Below the pieces are notes generated by a model that was not told the DNA's origin, ran no database searches, and worked only from the letters and a program-made list of their open reading frames with translations. From Salipaludibacillus neizhouensis (GTDB taxonomy: Bacteria; Bacillota; Bacilli; Bacillales; Salisediminibacteriaceae), in contig NZ_KZ614146.1 in the NCBI RefSeq assembly GCF_002886185.1, positions 3,527,495 through 3,591,494 on the forward strand: a DNA stretch of 64,000 bases, in the 5' to 3' direction. Positions within the stretch are counted from its first letter, which is position 1. Each line of letters opens with the position of its first letter. Shown piece by piece: positions 1 through 9,800 of this stretch. The position numbers and the translations under genes are program-made.

Positions 1-2750
1 TATGTAAATGTATGAAGCCCTCTATCAGCTTTTGGGTTTGGATAAACGGCCGATTTAAGTAATGTTAATCTTAAAGATGCATTCAAAAAATCATGACCAT
101 ATTTACCATTATTTAATAAAGCTATCCCATATCCAGGCTCAGATAAATCTACCCATTTATGTGCGCAAAGTTCAAATTTAGCCTGATCCCAACTAGTATT
201 AGGATGTATCTGCCTTTCAACATTTCCAAATTGTATATCACAACTTGCTTTTGATGTATGAATGTCTACTGGAAATTCTACTTTCAATAAAAGATTTGTC
301 TCATGCCAATCAACTGTCGTTTCAAAATCAATTCGTTTTGAATGCTGGTAAAATATTATTTTTTGTTTCATATAGGAGTTTAAAAAGGACTTTTTTAATT
401 GAATAATAACTCTCAGAGGTGAACACTCCGTTATTTTAAATTCTTCACATGAATCTATATAGTATGCTTTATCCAAGTAACTTTTTTCGATATTCCATGC
501 ATCATATTCCCATGGACGGTCTTCATAAAGAACAAAATGATTTCCTAATTCATTTTCACGTAATATCTCACGCTTTTCAGACTTATCAAACAAAGATAAA
601 ATCTCACCCAGTTTGTTGAATTTCACATGATAAAATGGAGTATCTAATACTTTATTAATTCCGTCCCACAGGAAAGGATTTTCTTCGTTGTATGTTTTAT
701 TGCTGAAAGAATAACAAATATAACCTTTCGTCGGAATTTCAGGTGCCAAAAATGTTAATATTTCATTTTCTTTAAAGCTTGGCAAAGCCTTACCTTCATA
801 TGAAACCCCTAATATATCTTTTGAAACTGGAATCGTTATAACCCGAGGACGTCTCATTATTGTGTTTAATACAAGGACTCCTGATTTTTCTGCAGCCACT
901 TCTGCAGATATAATTTCTAAAGCCTGTTGGATGAAAGCATGATTTGTAGTCAATATGTCCTTGTAATCCTTTTGAGAGTCTTCATATACTTCAGCAATAG
1001 CGGTACCTGGTAAAATATCATGAAACTGATTTAACATAGTCTTCTTCCAATTTCTTTCCATAAGTGAATATGGATACTCTTTTTGCAGATTATAAGTTTT
1101 TAAAAAGGAAGCCAAAAATTCTACATCTGAATTTGTGATTTCTGCTAATCGATTTGCTTTTTTGTTTTCAGCCATTGAAGTATAAGTTCCACGGTGATTT
1201 TCTAAATATAGTTCTCCATGCCATGTTGGAGGTTGTTTAGACTTGCTGAAATCTTTTGACAATGAATCAAAGAATTCCTTAGCGAAGGATTGTTGTGTTT
1301 TTGGAAAACCTTTAATTCCGTTTGAGAATCTTCTATTGGATTCTAGCATTTCATATGTAGGTCCTCCTCCTCCGTCTCCATAACCATAAAGTTGTAATAC
1401 ATGTCGTGATTCTTTTTTATTAAGATATTTTTCCCATGCTCCTTTTATCTGTGAAGCATTCAATAGGCCATTATATGTGGTATTTTTCATTTGAGTACGA
1501 TCATGCATAAAGTCAGTAGTTGTTAGCAAGTGGGTTAATATCTTTGAACCATCAATTCCTTCCCACAAAAAGGTGTCATCTGGCATTATGTTTGTATCGT
1601 TCCAAGCAATTTTACTTGTCATAAAATACTTTATTCCGCTTTTTTTCATAATTTGTGGTAAAGCTGCACTGTATCCAAACACATCGGGCAACCATAAGAT
1701 CTCATTCGATTTATTAAATTCCTTTTGGAAAAATGCTTTACCATATAGTATTTGACGAACTAGTGATTCACCACTTGGAACATTACAATCTGGTTCCACC
1801 CACATTGAACCTTCTGGTTCCCACCTACCTTGTCTCACCATTTCCTTAATCTTTTCAAAAAGAGAAGGGAAATCCTTTTTCACAAAATCATATAGTTGCG
1901 GTTGACTAGACATAAACTTGTATTCGGGATATTTATTCATCAAATATATGACTGTGGAAAAACTTCTAATAACTTTTTCTCGAGTTTGAGCTAGTGTCCA
2001 TAGCCATGCCACATCAATATGAGTATGTCCTACAACATGTTCAATTACAGCAGCATCCTCGCAGTATTGCTTGAAGAAGTGCTGGGATAGGTATTCCTGG
2101 GTTTTAAACGCGGATTCCAAAAAGCTAGTACTTTGCAAATCCCTTAAATCTAAAAGCTGAAGAGCAGAATCTAATATATCAGTTATAGTAATAAATTCAG
2201 CGCTTCGTTCATCTAATACATTTAAAACGTCAAATAATGTTTTTATATCAAAATACAAATCCATTACTTCCAAATTTTTCGTTGATAGTTGAATATTTAA
2301 AAAAACGTCTTGCTTCTCTGTATTACAGTAAGTATAAAGTGCTATTTCGTATACTTCACCTGTCTTGGCAAGAGTAGTGAGTTCGAACTCTGTATGATTT
2401 ATGTCCAACCCGCAAATCAACTCTCCATTAACAAAGGTGATGAATTGAGGGTTGTTGTTATTCCATATATCTGTTGCCCCTGTAGAAACTTGAACTGTTA
2501 CTGCTTTTCCTTCATAGCTCTCGTCTAACTTAAATGTCGTTTTAAAAATAAAATGAGCATCTACGGCACCAAAACCTTGATTAGTATCATATACATCCCA
2601 GTTATTCGAATTTTCATGGACCAGATCCCAATCGTGATATTCACATTCAAGGTATTTTAAGGAAGATACAGTTTTAGTATTTTGATACATATTGTTTTTT
2701 AAAAGTTTTAAGATAGGTTGATACTTTCGAGTTGTTGCAACAGTTACCAT
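1..2750 (-). CDS. GH38 alpha-mannosidase, 3' end beyond the window
   Basis: The minus-strand frame from ATG at 2750 is open for all 916 codons to the left edge. I checked it for stops; the C-terminus lies outside the window. It starts 8 nt after a GGAGAGGAG ribosome binding site. An N-terminal beta domain (about 1-235) precedes the GH38 core with HTHIDVAWLW (242-251; Asp246 is the zinc/substrate Asp) and LWLPDVFGYSAALPQ, whose Asp356 matches the family nucleophile. Near the edge, RLTLLKSAVYPNPKAD followed by RGLHTFT matches the conserved C-terminal beta-domain motif. GH38 enzymes remove alpha-mannose from glycans. There is no signal peptide, so it is cytoplasmic and probably acts on imported oligosaccharides. 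It has its own promoter with an overlapping LacI/CcpA-type palindrome. The family is secure; the exact substrate is not. Confidence 0.93.
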   Translation of the reverse strand, partial: MVTVATTRKYQPILKLLKNNMYQNTKTVSSLKYLECEYHDWDLVHENSNNWDVYDTNQGFGAVDAHFIFKTTFKLDESYEGKAVTVQVSTGATDIWNNNNPQFITFVNGELICGLDINHTEFELTTLAKTGEVYEIALYTYCNTEKQDVFLNIQLSTKNLEVMDLYFDIKTLFDVLNVLDERSAEFITITDILDSALQLLDLRDLQSTSFLESAFKTQEYLSQHFFKQYCEDAAVIEHVVGHTHIDVAWLWTLAQTREKVIRSFSTVIYLMNKYPEYKFMSSQPQLYDFVKKDFPSLFEKIKEMVRQGRWEPEGSMWVEPDCNVPSGESLVRQILYGKAFFQKEFNKSNEILWLPDVFGYSAALPQIMKKSGIKYFMTSKIAWNDTNIMPDDTFLWEGIDGSKILTHLLTTTDFMHDRTQMKNTTYNGLLNASQIKGAWEKYLNKKESRHVLQLYGYGDGGGGPTYEMLESNRRFSNGIKGFPKTQQSFAKEFFDSLSKDFSKSKQPPTWHGELYLENHRGTYTSMAENKKANRLAEITNSDVEFLASFLKTYNLQKEYPYSLMERNWKKTMLNQFHDILPGTAIAEVYEDSQKDYKDILTTNHAFIQQALEIISAEVAAEKSGVLVLNTIMRRPRVITIPVSKDILGVSYEGKALPSFKENEILTFLAPEIPTKGYICYSFSNKTYNEENPFLWDGINKVLDTPFYHVKFNKLGEILSLFDKSEKREILRENELGNHFVLYEDRPWEYDAWNIEKSYLDKAYYIDSCEEFKITECSPLRVIIQLKKSFLNSYMKQKIIFYQHSKRIDFETTVDWHETNLLLKVEFPVDIHTSKASCDIQFGNVERQIHPNTSWDQAKFELCAHKWVDLSEPGYGIALLNNGKYGHDFLNASLRLTLLKSAVYPNPKADRGLHTFT

Positions 2751-2782
2751 ATAGTCTCCTCTCCAAACTTTTCTTTAACGTA

Positions 2783-2798
2783 AGTTAAGCGCTTACTC
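2783..2798. promoter_or_regulatory. LacI/CcpA-type operator of the mannosidase gene
   Basis: AGTTAAGCGCTTACTC contains the palindrome TAAGCGCTTA. Its right half is identical to the perfect palindrome at 3399-3414. It lies between the predicted -10 and the mannosidase start, a repression position. It could bind a local LacI-family repressor or CcpA, since it resembles the symmetric cre TGTAAGCGCTTACA apart from its outer bases. Confidence 0.6.
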
Positions 2799-2812
2799 AC
2801 AATGTTAAAGTT

Positions 2813-2841
2813 ATTGTATCACTCGAATGAATAACTATCAA
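2813..2841 (-). promoter_or_regulatory. SigA promoter of the mannosidase gene
   Basis: On the minus strand TTGATA (2836-2841) and TACAAT (2813-2818) are separated by 17 nt. The operator lies just downstream, and the start codon is about 60 nt from the -10. Confidence 0.65.
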
Positions 2842-2906
2842 TGAACTTTTTGAAAATTTGGTATATTTCTTTAATTGAATCAATTTCATTATTCAGAACG
2901 CGGAAT

Positions 2907-3329
2907 GAACCCGAGTTACTTGGGTTTGATAAACACTTTGCCCCAACCTCTGTGTGAGAATATTCTTATCGATATGGCAGCTTTAATAGAAAGTATTAAA
3001 CATAAAATTTACCCAACCAAAAGAATGTCGAGAGTGTCCACTCGCCCATGACTCGCTATGTCAAAAATTCTATAAAATAAAAATGGAAACAGACTTATGG
3101 AAATATAGTGCTCCTGCACGAGTTTTTGAATCATGGAAGTTAAAGAAAGAAGTTCCTCTAAACGAGTGATTGCATGTCTAAAAGAGCAATTTCAACTAGA
3201 CAGTATACGATACCAAACAGGAGAAAGAGCGAAAGTCATTTTGACTTTGCTACACTTGTTTACAATGCCATGAAACTCGCTGGATTACGGCTAAAAACAG
3301 AGAGAAACCAAGTAAAAGAAGCAGCCTAA
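2907..3329 (+). pseudogene. Decayed transposase remnant
   Basis: The stretch between the mannosidase promoter and the GH3 gene holds broken plus-strand reading frames. From 3133 a frame reads RSSSKRVIACLKEQFQLDS, then shifts near 3235 into HFDFATLVYNAMKLAGLRL and ends at TAA 3327-3329. This resembles the C-terminal tail of Bacillus DDE transposases. A shorter open stretch begins at 2907. No terminal repeats were recognised, so the family is not assigned. The rest of 2842-3593 shows nothing else beyond the palindrome at 3399. Confidence 0.45.
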
Positions 3330-3398
3330 AGTTACACAGAATTTTGATTGTTAATGTTGAAAACCTGTGAGACGTCATTATGTATCGTATACTAATTA

Positions 3399-3414
3399 GA
3401 GTAAGCGCTTACTC
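3399..3414. promoter_or_regulatory. Perfect 16-bp LacI/CcpA-type palindrome
   Basis: GAGTAAGCGCTTACTC is a perfect inverted repeat. It lies about 600 bp upstream of its partner at 2783-2798, with the transposase remnant between them. It may be an auxiliary looping site, or a stranded ancestral operator separated by the insertion. Confidence 0.5.
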
Positions 3415-3724
3415 AATATATCGTGTATTGTAATATACTCTTTAAAGTATTTCAAGACTATTCTGATATTTTTTGAACTCATATTATATGTATCCTTTAG
3501 TTTCTTGGCATTTTGTATTTTAAAGAACACTTTTTTAAAGCTTATTTTCGCATCAATATATTATATTCAAACCTTTCTTTTAGACTCATGACTTCATTCA
3601 ACTTGCGAAAGTTTAGGTATTTCAACTTGCGGTTCTAACACATCATTTACTTTTTCTACAATGATGTCTTCATCTACTTCAAATGTTGCTGATTCGTGAA
3701 TGTTTTCAGAAGAAGAACCTATAT

Positions 3725-5527
3725 TTACTTCATAGGAAATGTTGTAGAAAGTTTACCAGATGGATTCACACTACCTGACAATAGATCGGCTACTGCATGC
3801 ACTGCTTCCTGACCAGGTTGCCATGCTAAGAGAATCGCATCCACTTTATCTCTCCAACTAGCTACTTCTATAGGTCCTCCTGTGTTAAGAACAACCACAA
3901 CTTTTTTTCCTGCACCGTGATATTTATCTGCTACGGATTCAATCATTACTTGTTCATTATCAGATAAAAGAAAATCCCCTTTTTCATTCTTTCGATCTTC
4001 AAATTCTCCTGATATTCTGCCAATTACAATCACCCCAATATCGGTATCTTTTTCGACCGTACTAATCTCCTTGTTTTTAAGCGGTTTTTCCGGGATTGGC
4101 GGGATAACAAAACCAAAGTCAATTCCTAATGGATCTGGTTTAATTTTATACTCTGGCTTCTTTCTTAAGGTTGAAATATATGTCTTATAGCTGTTATAAA
4201 GTCCTTGATGGAGCTGAAATCCCCTATCCTCTAAACCTTCTGCAATAGAAACTACGTATGCCGAGTGCACATTACCACTTCCAGTACCTCCTTTAATCGT
4301 TTCAATCTGAGTGTTGCCAAACAAGCCGATTTTTGCTTTTTTATCAAAAGGCAAAGATGTTTGTTTATTCTTTAAAAGTATCATTCCCTCTGCTGCTGCC
4401 TGCTGTGCTAATTGTGCATGTACTTTTAAATTAGGATTATTAGAGGGTTGATCACCATTGAAACTTGGGGTTTTAACTAGAATTTTCAGAATGTGTTTAA
4501 TGTTCCTGTCAAGAATATCTTCATCAAGCAAGCCACTTTTCACAGCATCTGTAATTTTAGCAATATGTTGTTGTTCTCCTGGCATAATGAGGTCGTTTCC
4601 CGCTCTCAATTGTGCAATCGGGTCAACTCCAGCAAACCAATCCGTCATCACAAAACCATTAAAATTCCAATCTTCTCTTAATACGGTTGTCAACAATTCC
4701 TCATTTTGAGACGTATAAATTCCATTAAGCTGATTATATGCACTCATTACTGCCCAAGGATTCGCTTCTTTTACTGCTATTTCAAAACCTTTTAGATACA
4801 ATTCTCGTAAGGCCCTTTGTGATACGATGGTATCAATCTTCATCCTGTTTGTTTCTTGGTTATTAGCAACAAAGTGCTTAACCGTTGCTCCAACATCGTT
4901 AGATTGGACACCATTCACATAAGAAGTTCCCATTTCTCCCGTTAATAGAGGGTCTTCTGAAAAATATTCAAAGTTCCTTCCACCTAAAGGATTACGATGA
5001 AGATTCAATGCGGGTGCTAATAAAATATCGAGTCCGTAGTCTTTTACTTCATTTCCTATAGCTGCTCCAATATCTTCTACCATTTTCTTATCCCATGTTG
5101 AGGCCAATGCAGTCTCTATTGGAAATGCCGTTGAATAATATGTATCTGTGTCATCTTCTCTAATTGGACTAATCCTTAACCCAGCTGGACCGTCGGCAAA
5201 TAATAATACTGGAATTCCTAACCTGGGAATTGCGTGTGTGACTCCCACAGCACCCCCCACCTCTGCTTTGGGATTCCCAAACATTCCAGGCATACCACTA
5301 CCCACAACCATTTTTGCCTTTTCTTCTAGTGTCATTGCTCTTATTACTTCATCAATTGATGCAACATCTACTAATTTAGTGCCAGTCTGTTGTCCATTAT
5401 CTTTTTGCCCGGATGGAATAAAATCTGCAAAAACAAATTTACTACTGAAAAAGAAAACCATTAGGAGAACAACGGTGATTGTACATGCCAGGAAAATCTT
5501 TCTCTTCTTTATTATTACTGATAGCAT
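3725..5527 (-). CDS. Secreted GH3 beta-glucosidase-like enzyme, C-terminally truncated
   Basis: 600 residues. The N-terminus has a basic stretch and a hydrophobic segment (1-35) typical of a signal peptide. The GH3 barrel includes ADGPAGLRI (111-119), LGGRNFEYFSEDP (181-193), KHF, and VMTDW with nucleophile Asp296. The alpha/beta domain carries SGEFEDR (506-512), where Glu508 is the likely acid/base. The protein stops at KLSTTFPMK, exactly where relatives continue into the last strand and an FnIII domain, so it looks shortened. Beyond the TAA, a +2 frame stays open to TGA at 3594-3596 but does not resemble the missing part. The start follows AAGGAG by 8 nt. It is divergent from an AraC regulator at 5822, which may control it. 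Activity after truncation is uncertain. Confidence 0.8.
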   Translation of the reverse strand: MLSVIIKKRKIFLACTITVVLLMVFFFSSKFVFADFIPSGQKDNGQQTGTKLVDVASIDEVIRAMTLEEKAKMVVGSGMPGMFGNPKAEVGGAVGVTHAIPRLGIPVLLFADGPAGLRISPIREDDTDTYYSTAFPIETALASTWDKKMVEDIGAAIGNEVKDYGLDILLAPALNLHRNPLGGRNFEYFSEDPLLTGEMGTSYVNGVQSNDVGATVKHFVANNQETNRMKIDTIVSQRALRELYLKGFEIAVKEANPWAVMSAYNQLNGIYTSQNEELLTTVLREDWNFNGFVMTDWFAGVDPIAQLRAGNDLIMPGEQQHIAKITDAVKSGLLDEDILDRNIKHILKILVKTPSFNGDQPSNNPNLKVHAQLAQQAAAEGMILLKNKQTSLPFDKKAKIGLFGNTQIETIKGGTGSGNVHSAYVVSIAEGLEDRGFQLHQGLYNSYKTYISTLRKKPEYKIKPDPLGIDFGFVIPPIPEKPLKNKEISTVEKDTDIGVIVIGRISGEFEDRKNEKGDFLLSDNEQVMIESVADKYHGAGKKVVVVLNTGGPIEVASWRDKVDAILLAWQPGQEAVHAVADLLSGSVNPSGKLSTTFPMK

Positions 5528-5821
5528 AATTTTACTCCTTGTATTTGCAAAATTGAGTACCTCTGATTTAAAAATGAAGGTTATGCATTTTTACTATAAC
5601 TAGGTTTAATATGACACCGATCTAATATAAATATCCTTTCGCTCCCCCCACACACTTTCACTCATGCCACTTTCAACAGCTAATGCTTCAACTGGTTTAG
5701 TCGCATAAATTAGCCTTACTACTTTCAAAAAATAGTAGGATTGTCTTATTTCTCCGTACAACGCAAAGGTAAGCTGGGTTTGCATGGTAAAATATGATTA
5801 TTATGATTGGAGGAATGTTAG

Positions 5822-6667
5822 ATGGAACAAGAAGTAAGCGTATCTTTACGTGAACAATCATATTATATTAATTATTCTAGTGGTCACGACTCTTCCATGA
5901 CTACTCACCACATGCATCAAGACTATGAGATATATTATTTGTTCAGAGGAGAACGTATATATTTAATTAACGGGAAGGAATATGTTGTTAGGAAAGATCA
6001 CTTGGTTTTTATTAATAAAAATGTTGTTCACAAAACATTGGTAATGAATAACGATTTGTATGAACGTTTCGTAATTAACTTTCGAGAGGACTTCATGAGT
6101 TTTAATGAACAACACTTGATCAAGCAACTGTTTGAAGATGGTCCTCATGTTATCCCCATCTCTGAACATAAAAAAACATTGATTTATAACATTATGAAAA
6201 GCCAAATCCATGAATACCAAAAAAGTCAAAAAGACAAAGATACATATATTCGTTCTCTTTTAACGCAACTTCTTGTTGAAAGTACAAGATTATTGGAAGA
6301 ACAGCAAAAAACATTTACTGACCTTCACCATCAACAAATTTCAAATAAAAACGAGATAGCAGATGTGATTAAGTACATTCATGATCATTATGCAGATTCT
6401 GTCTCACTTAGTGTATTGTCACACCAATTTCATTTAAATGAACAATATATTAGCCGATTATTTAAAAAGACTACTGGATGCAGTATAATCGGTTATTTGA
6501 ATGCAGTTCGGGTGAATGAAGCCAAGAGATTACTAACTGAATCAAAGATGAAAATCAACCAAATAGCTAGAAAAGTAGGATATTCAAATAATATTCATTT
6601 ATGGCGAGTATTTAAAAAGTTAACAGGCGAATCTCCTAATGAATATAGAATAACTAATTTAAAATAA
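5822..6667 (+). CDS. AraC-family transcriptional regulator
   Basis: 281 residues. The N-terminal half is a cupin-like sensor rich in histidines (TTHHMHQDYEIYYLFRGER), typical of sugar-responsive AraC proteins. The C-terminal 100 residues carry two helix-turn-helix motifs: SLSVLSHQFHLNEQYISRLFKK, then INQIARKVGYSNNIHLWRVFKK, ending with the family signature TGESPNEYR. A GGAGG site precedes the ATG. It lies between the divergent GH3 gene and the downstream pectinase gene, so it probably activates one or both in response to plant-derived sugars; that target assignment is inferred from position only. Confidence 0.88.
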   Translation: MEQEVSVSLREQSYYINYSSGHDSSMTTHHMHQDYEIYYLFRGERIYLINGKEYVVRKDHLVFINKNVVHKTLVMNNDLYERFVINFREDFMSFNEQHLIKQLFEDGPHVIPISEHKKTLIYNIMKSQIHEYQKSQKDKDTYIRSLLTQLLVESTRLLEEQQKTFTDLHHQQISNKNEIADVIKYIHDHYADSVSLSVLSHQFHLNEQYISRLFKKTTGCSIIGYLNAVRVNEAKRLLTESKMKINQIARKVGYSNNIHLWRVFKKLTGESPNEYRITNLK

Positions 6668-6717
6668 TAATGTTAGAGACACTTTCACTTATAAAATTTG
6701 CATAAAAGCAACTAAAA

Positions 6718-6731
6718 TGTAAGCGTTAACA
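6718..6731. promoter_or_regulatory. cre box (CcpA site) before the pectinase gene
   Basis: TGTAAGCGTTAACA matches the Bacillus cre consensus TGWNANCGNTNWCA at every position. It lies about 137 nt before the pectinase start and predicts catabolite repression. Confidence 0.75.
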
Positions 6732-6867
6732 ACTCGAAGCAACAAAATATGTAAAGAGATTATTGCTATGATTTAGGTATAAGCATTTCACAAAACAGGA
6801 GGAGTGATATTTTAATATTCATAAATTTTAAACACGTATATAAAATACTATTTTGAAAGGAGAAAAT

Positions 6868-9800
6868 ATGAGGAATTCATTAAAAAAGCATTGGTATAGA
6901 AGTAGAATCGTATTGGGATCATTTATCATTTTTGCTAGTGTCTTTTCGACTACAGGGTATGTTAGTGCTGAGGAAGCACCATCCCAAAGTCAGATCTATG
7001 AGGCGGAAAATGCAAGTGGAGACGGCTTTATCATTGATAATCAGCACCTTGGCTATACTGGAGATGGCTTTGTAGATTATAAACCGAACGAACCCGGCGG
7101 CTATATTGACTGGACAATTGATGTAGAGGAAGAAGCAAAATATGTATTAGCTTTTCGTTACGCTCATGGTAAAGCAGACAATCGTCACGCAGAGCTTCAA
7201 GTGGATGGAAACATTGTCGAGGAACAGTTAAATTTTCCGCAAAGTGGAGATTTTGATGATTATATATATGTCACAAAAACCACAGAATTAACGGCAGGTG
7301 AACATGCAATTCGATTAACTGCAACAGCTGAAAACGGTGGTGCTAATATTGATCACTTAGCAGTGTACAGAATGATAGATATCACTAGCGAAGCCGAGGA
7401 TACCAATAATGAAGGGGTAGTTATTGATAACAAACACCTTGGTTTTACTGGAACGGGGTTTGCAGATTATAATCCGAATGTACCTGGCGGCTATCTTGAA
7501 TGGACCGTTAATATCCCTGAATATGGAGAGTATAATTTGGATTTCCGTTATGCACATGCGGGTGGCAGTGAAAGACCTGCAGAAGTTAGTATCAATGGAA
7601 CGACTCTAGAAGCCTTAAGCTTTCCTCCAACGGGAGATTGGGCAGGCTGGAGCAATCAATCATTACGTGCTCCTTTAGAAAAAGGTGAAAATATTATTCG
7701 CTTAACTGCAACCGGTGCAGAAGGTGGCGGTAATATAGACCATCTTCGCATTCACAACCTGATGGAGACAGATAATGTACTTGCCCCTGTTATAACAGAG
7801 GAAGTAGAATTATCCGAAGTTGTTGATGGTGTCACAATGAAAAAGTTAAAACAATTAGGTATATTAAGCAATATAGAAGAAAAGCATGATCAACCAGTGA
7901 CTGCTTTAGAATTTATGGCATTAATTAATAATGCATTTGGATTTGGTGACAAAGAAATCTATGAAAATATGGAATCTAGACAGGATATTGGTAAAATTTC
8001 TGCTGAAGAATGGGGAATTTATGTTGCAGAAGTAGCTGAGTCTCATCAATATGTACCAGATTTTCTTTGGGAGGGATTACAACCAAATCAATCACTAGAT
8101 AAAGATGAAATGGCCTTAATTATCGGTGATTTAATGGATATGGTGTCAGAGGATGAAGAGGATTCAAACATGATGGGTAAATTAGCTCGTCAAGGGCTCA
8201 TGAATCCAAACAGTGATCATAACTATGGTATTAAATCAAATATGACTTGGAAAGAAGCGCAACAACTGGTTCAAAAGTTAGTGGATAAATCTGATACGTC
8301 TACTAATGACGTTAATATCGCACGTGTCGATGCATTAACTAGTAATCTAATAGCATTAACGTTTAATGGAACGTTTGAAACATTTGATTTTAGCGATGTA
8401 GCTATTTCGGTCCCAAGGGGAAGTTGGGAAAGTCTTTCTCCATTGTTGGATAGAAATCTACGGATAGCGAAAGCTGCCCATGGTACGGATACATTTGGGA
8501 ACACGGTACTAATTTTGGAAAGTATAGACGAATTATCTGGTGATAAGTTTATTGAAGAAAAAGACCCTCAGCAATTTAGCGGCGACCTAGAGGAAGCCAT
8601 CAAACAAGCTGATAATATGTTAACCTGGCAAATGGAACACGGTGGCTGGTCAAAAGCCATTGACTATAATCATGCTTGGGATGGTGAAGAATCAAGATCT
8701 GCATGGATAAACGGTGATGGTGTAGAACTAGGTACGATTGATAATGATGCAACGATCAAAGAAATACATTTCTTATCGGAAGTCTATGCAGAGACAAAAG
8801 ATGAACGCTATAAGGAAAGTGTTTTGGCAGGAATTGATTTCCTAATGGATCTGCAATATGAAACAGGCGGATTTGCACAAGTATATCCAAGACGCGGAAA
8901 TTACTCGGATATGGTGACTTTTAACGATGAAGCAATGATTCGTGTATTGAATACATTCGATAATATTTTAGATAAGGAATACCCGTTTCATTCTGGTGTG
9001 ATAGATGACAACTATTATGAGATCGTAGAGACTTCCATGCAACAGGCTACTGATTACATTTTAGAAGCTCAAATAGAGGTTGATGGTGTCCTTACAGCGT
9101 GGGGTGCACAACATGATCCGTTCACATATGAACCTGTTCAAGCTCGTTCTTATGAACACCCATCGATTTCTGGAAGTGAGTCTATCGGTATTGTCCGATT
9201 CCTCATGTCTCGACAAAATCAAACAGAAGAAATTAGAAATGCCATAACAGGTGCTCTACATTGGTTCGATGAAAGTAAACTGGAAAATACTCGCTATGTT
9301 AGCGGCGGAACTGATAACGGAGAATACTTTGTCGAGCACGCCGGCACTGATACATGGTATAGATTTTATGAAATTGGTACGAATAAACCGATTTTCTCCG
9401 GACGTGATGGTGTCATTAAACATGATATCAAGGAGATTGAGGAAGAAAGAAGAAATGGATATCAGTGGGGCGGAAGTTATGCTACACAACTATTAGAAAC
9501 GGCTAAAATGACAGGTTATTTTGAAGGCAACGTGTATGCTCGTATAGTGGATACACAATCTCAAGACAACATGGGTAAAACATTAGTTGAAGGACAAGTA
9601 GAAAAGATGGAAGATTATTCTAAACAACTTAACCAAATAGAAAGCAAGCTTATAGTAGCTCAAGATGGAAGTGGAGATTACGAAAAAGTTCAGGATGCGA
9701 TTAATGCAGTTCCGGACAACAATAATCAAGAAGTAGAGATTTTAATTAAGAATGGGGTCTATAAAGAAGTACTTGATATTCCTGCGGACAAAGCCAATAT

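Noticed and set aside
7357-7609. Antisense frames within the pectinase gene
   Set aside because: They are shadows of the main reading frame, with no ribosome binding sites or recognisable products.
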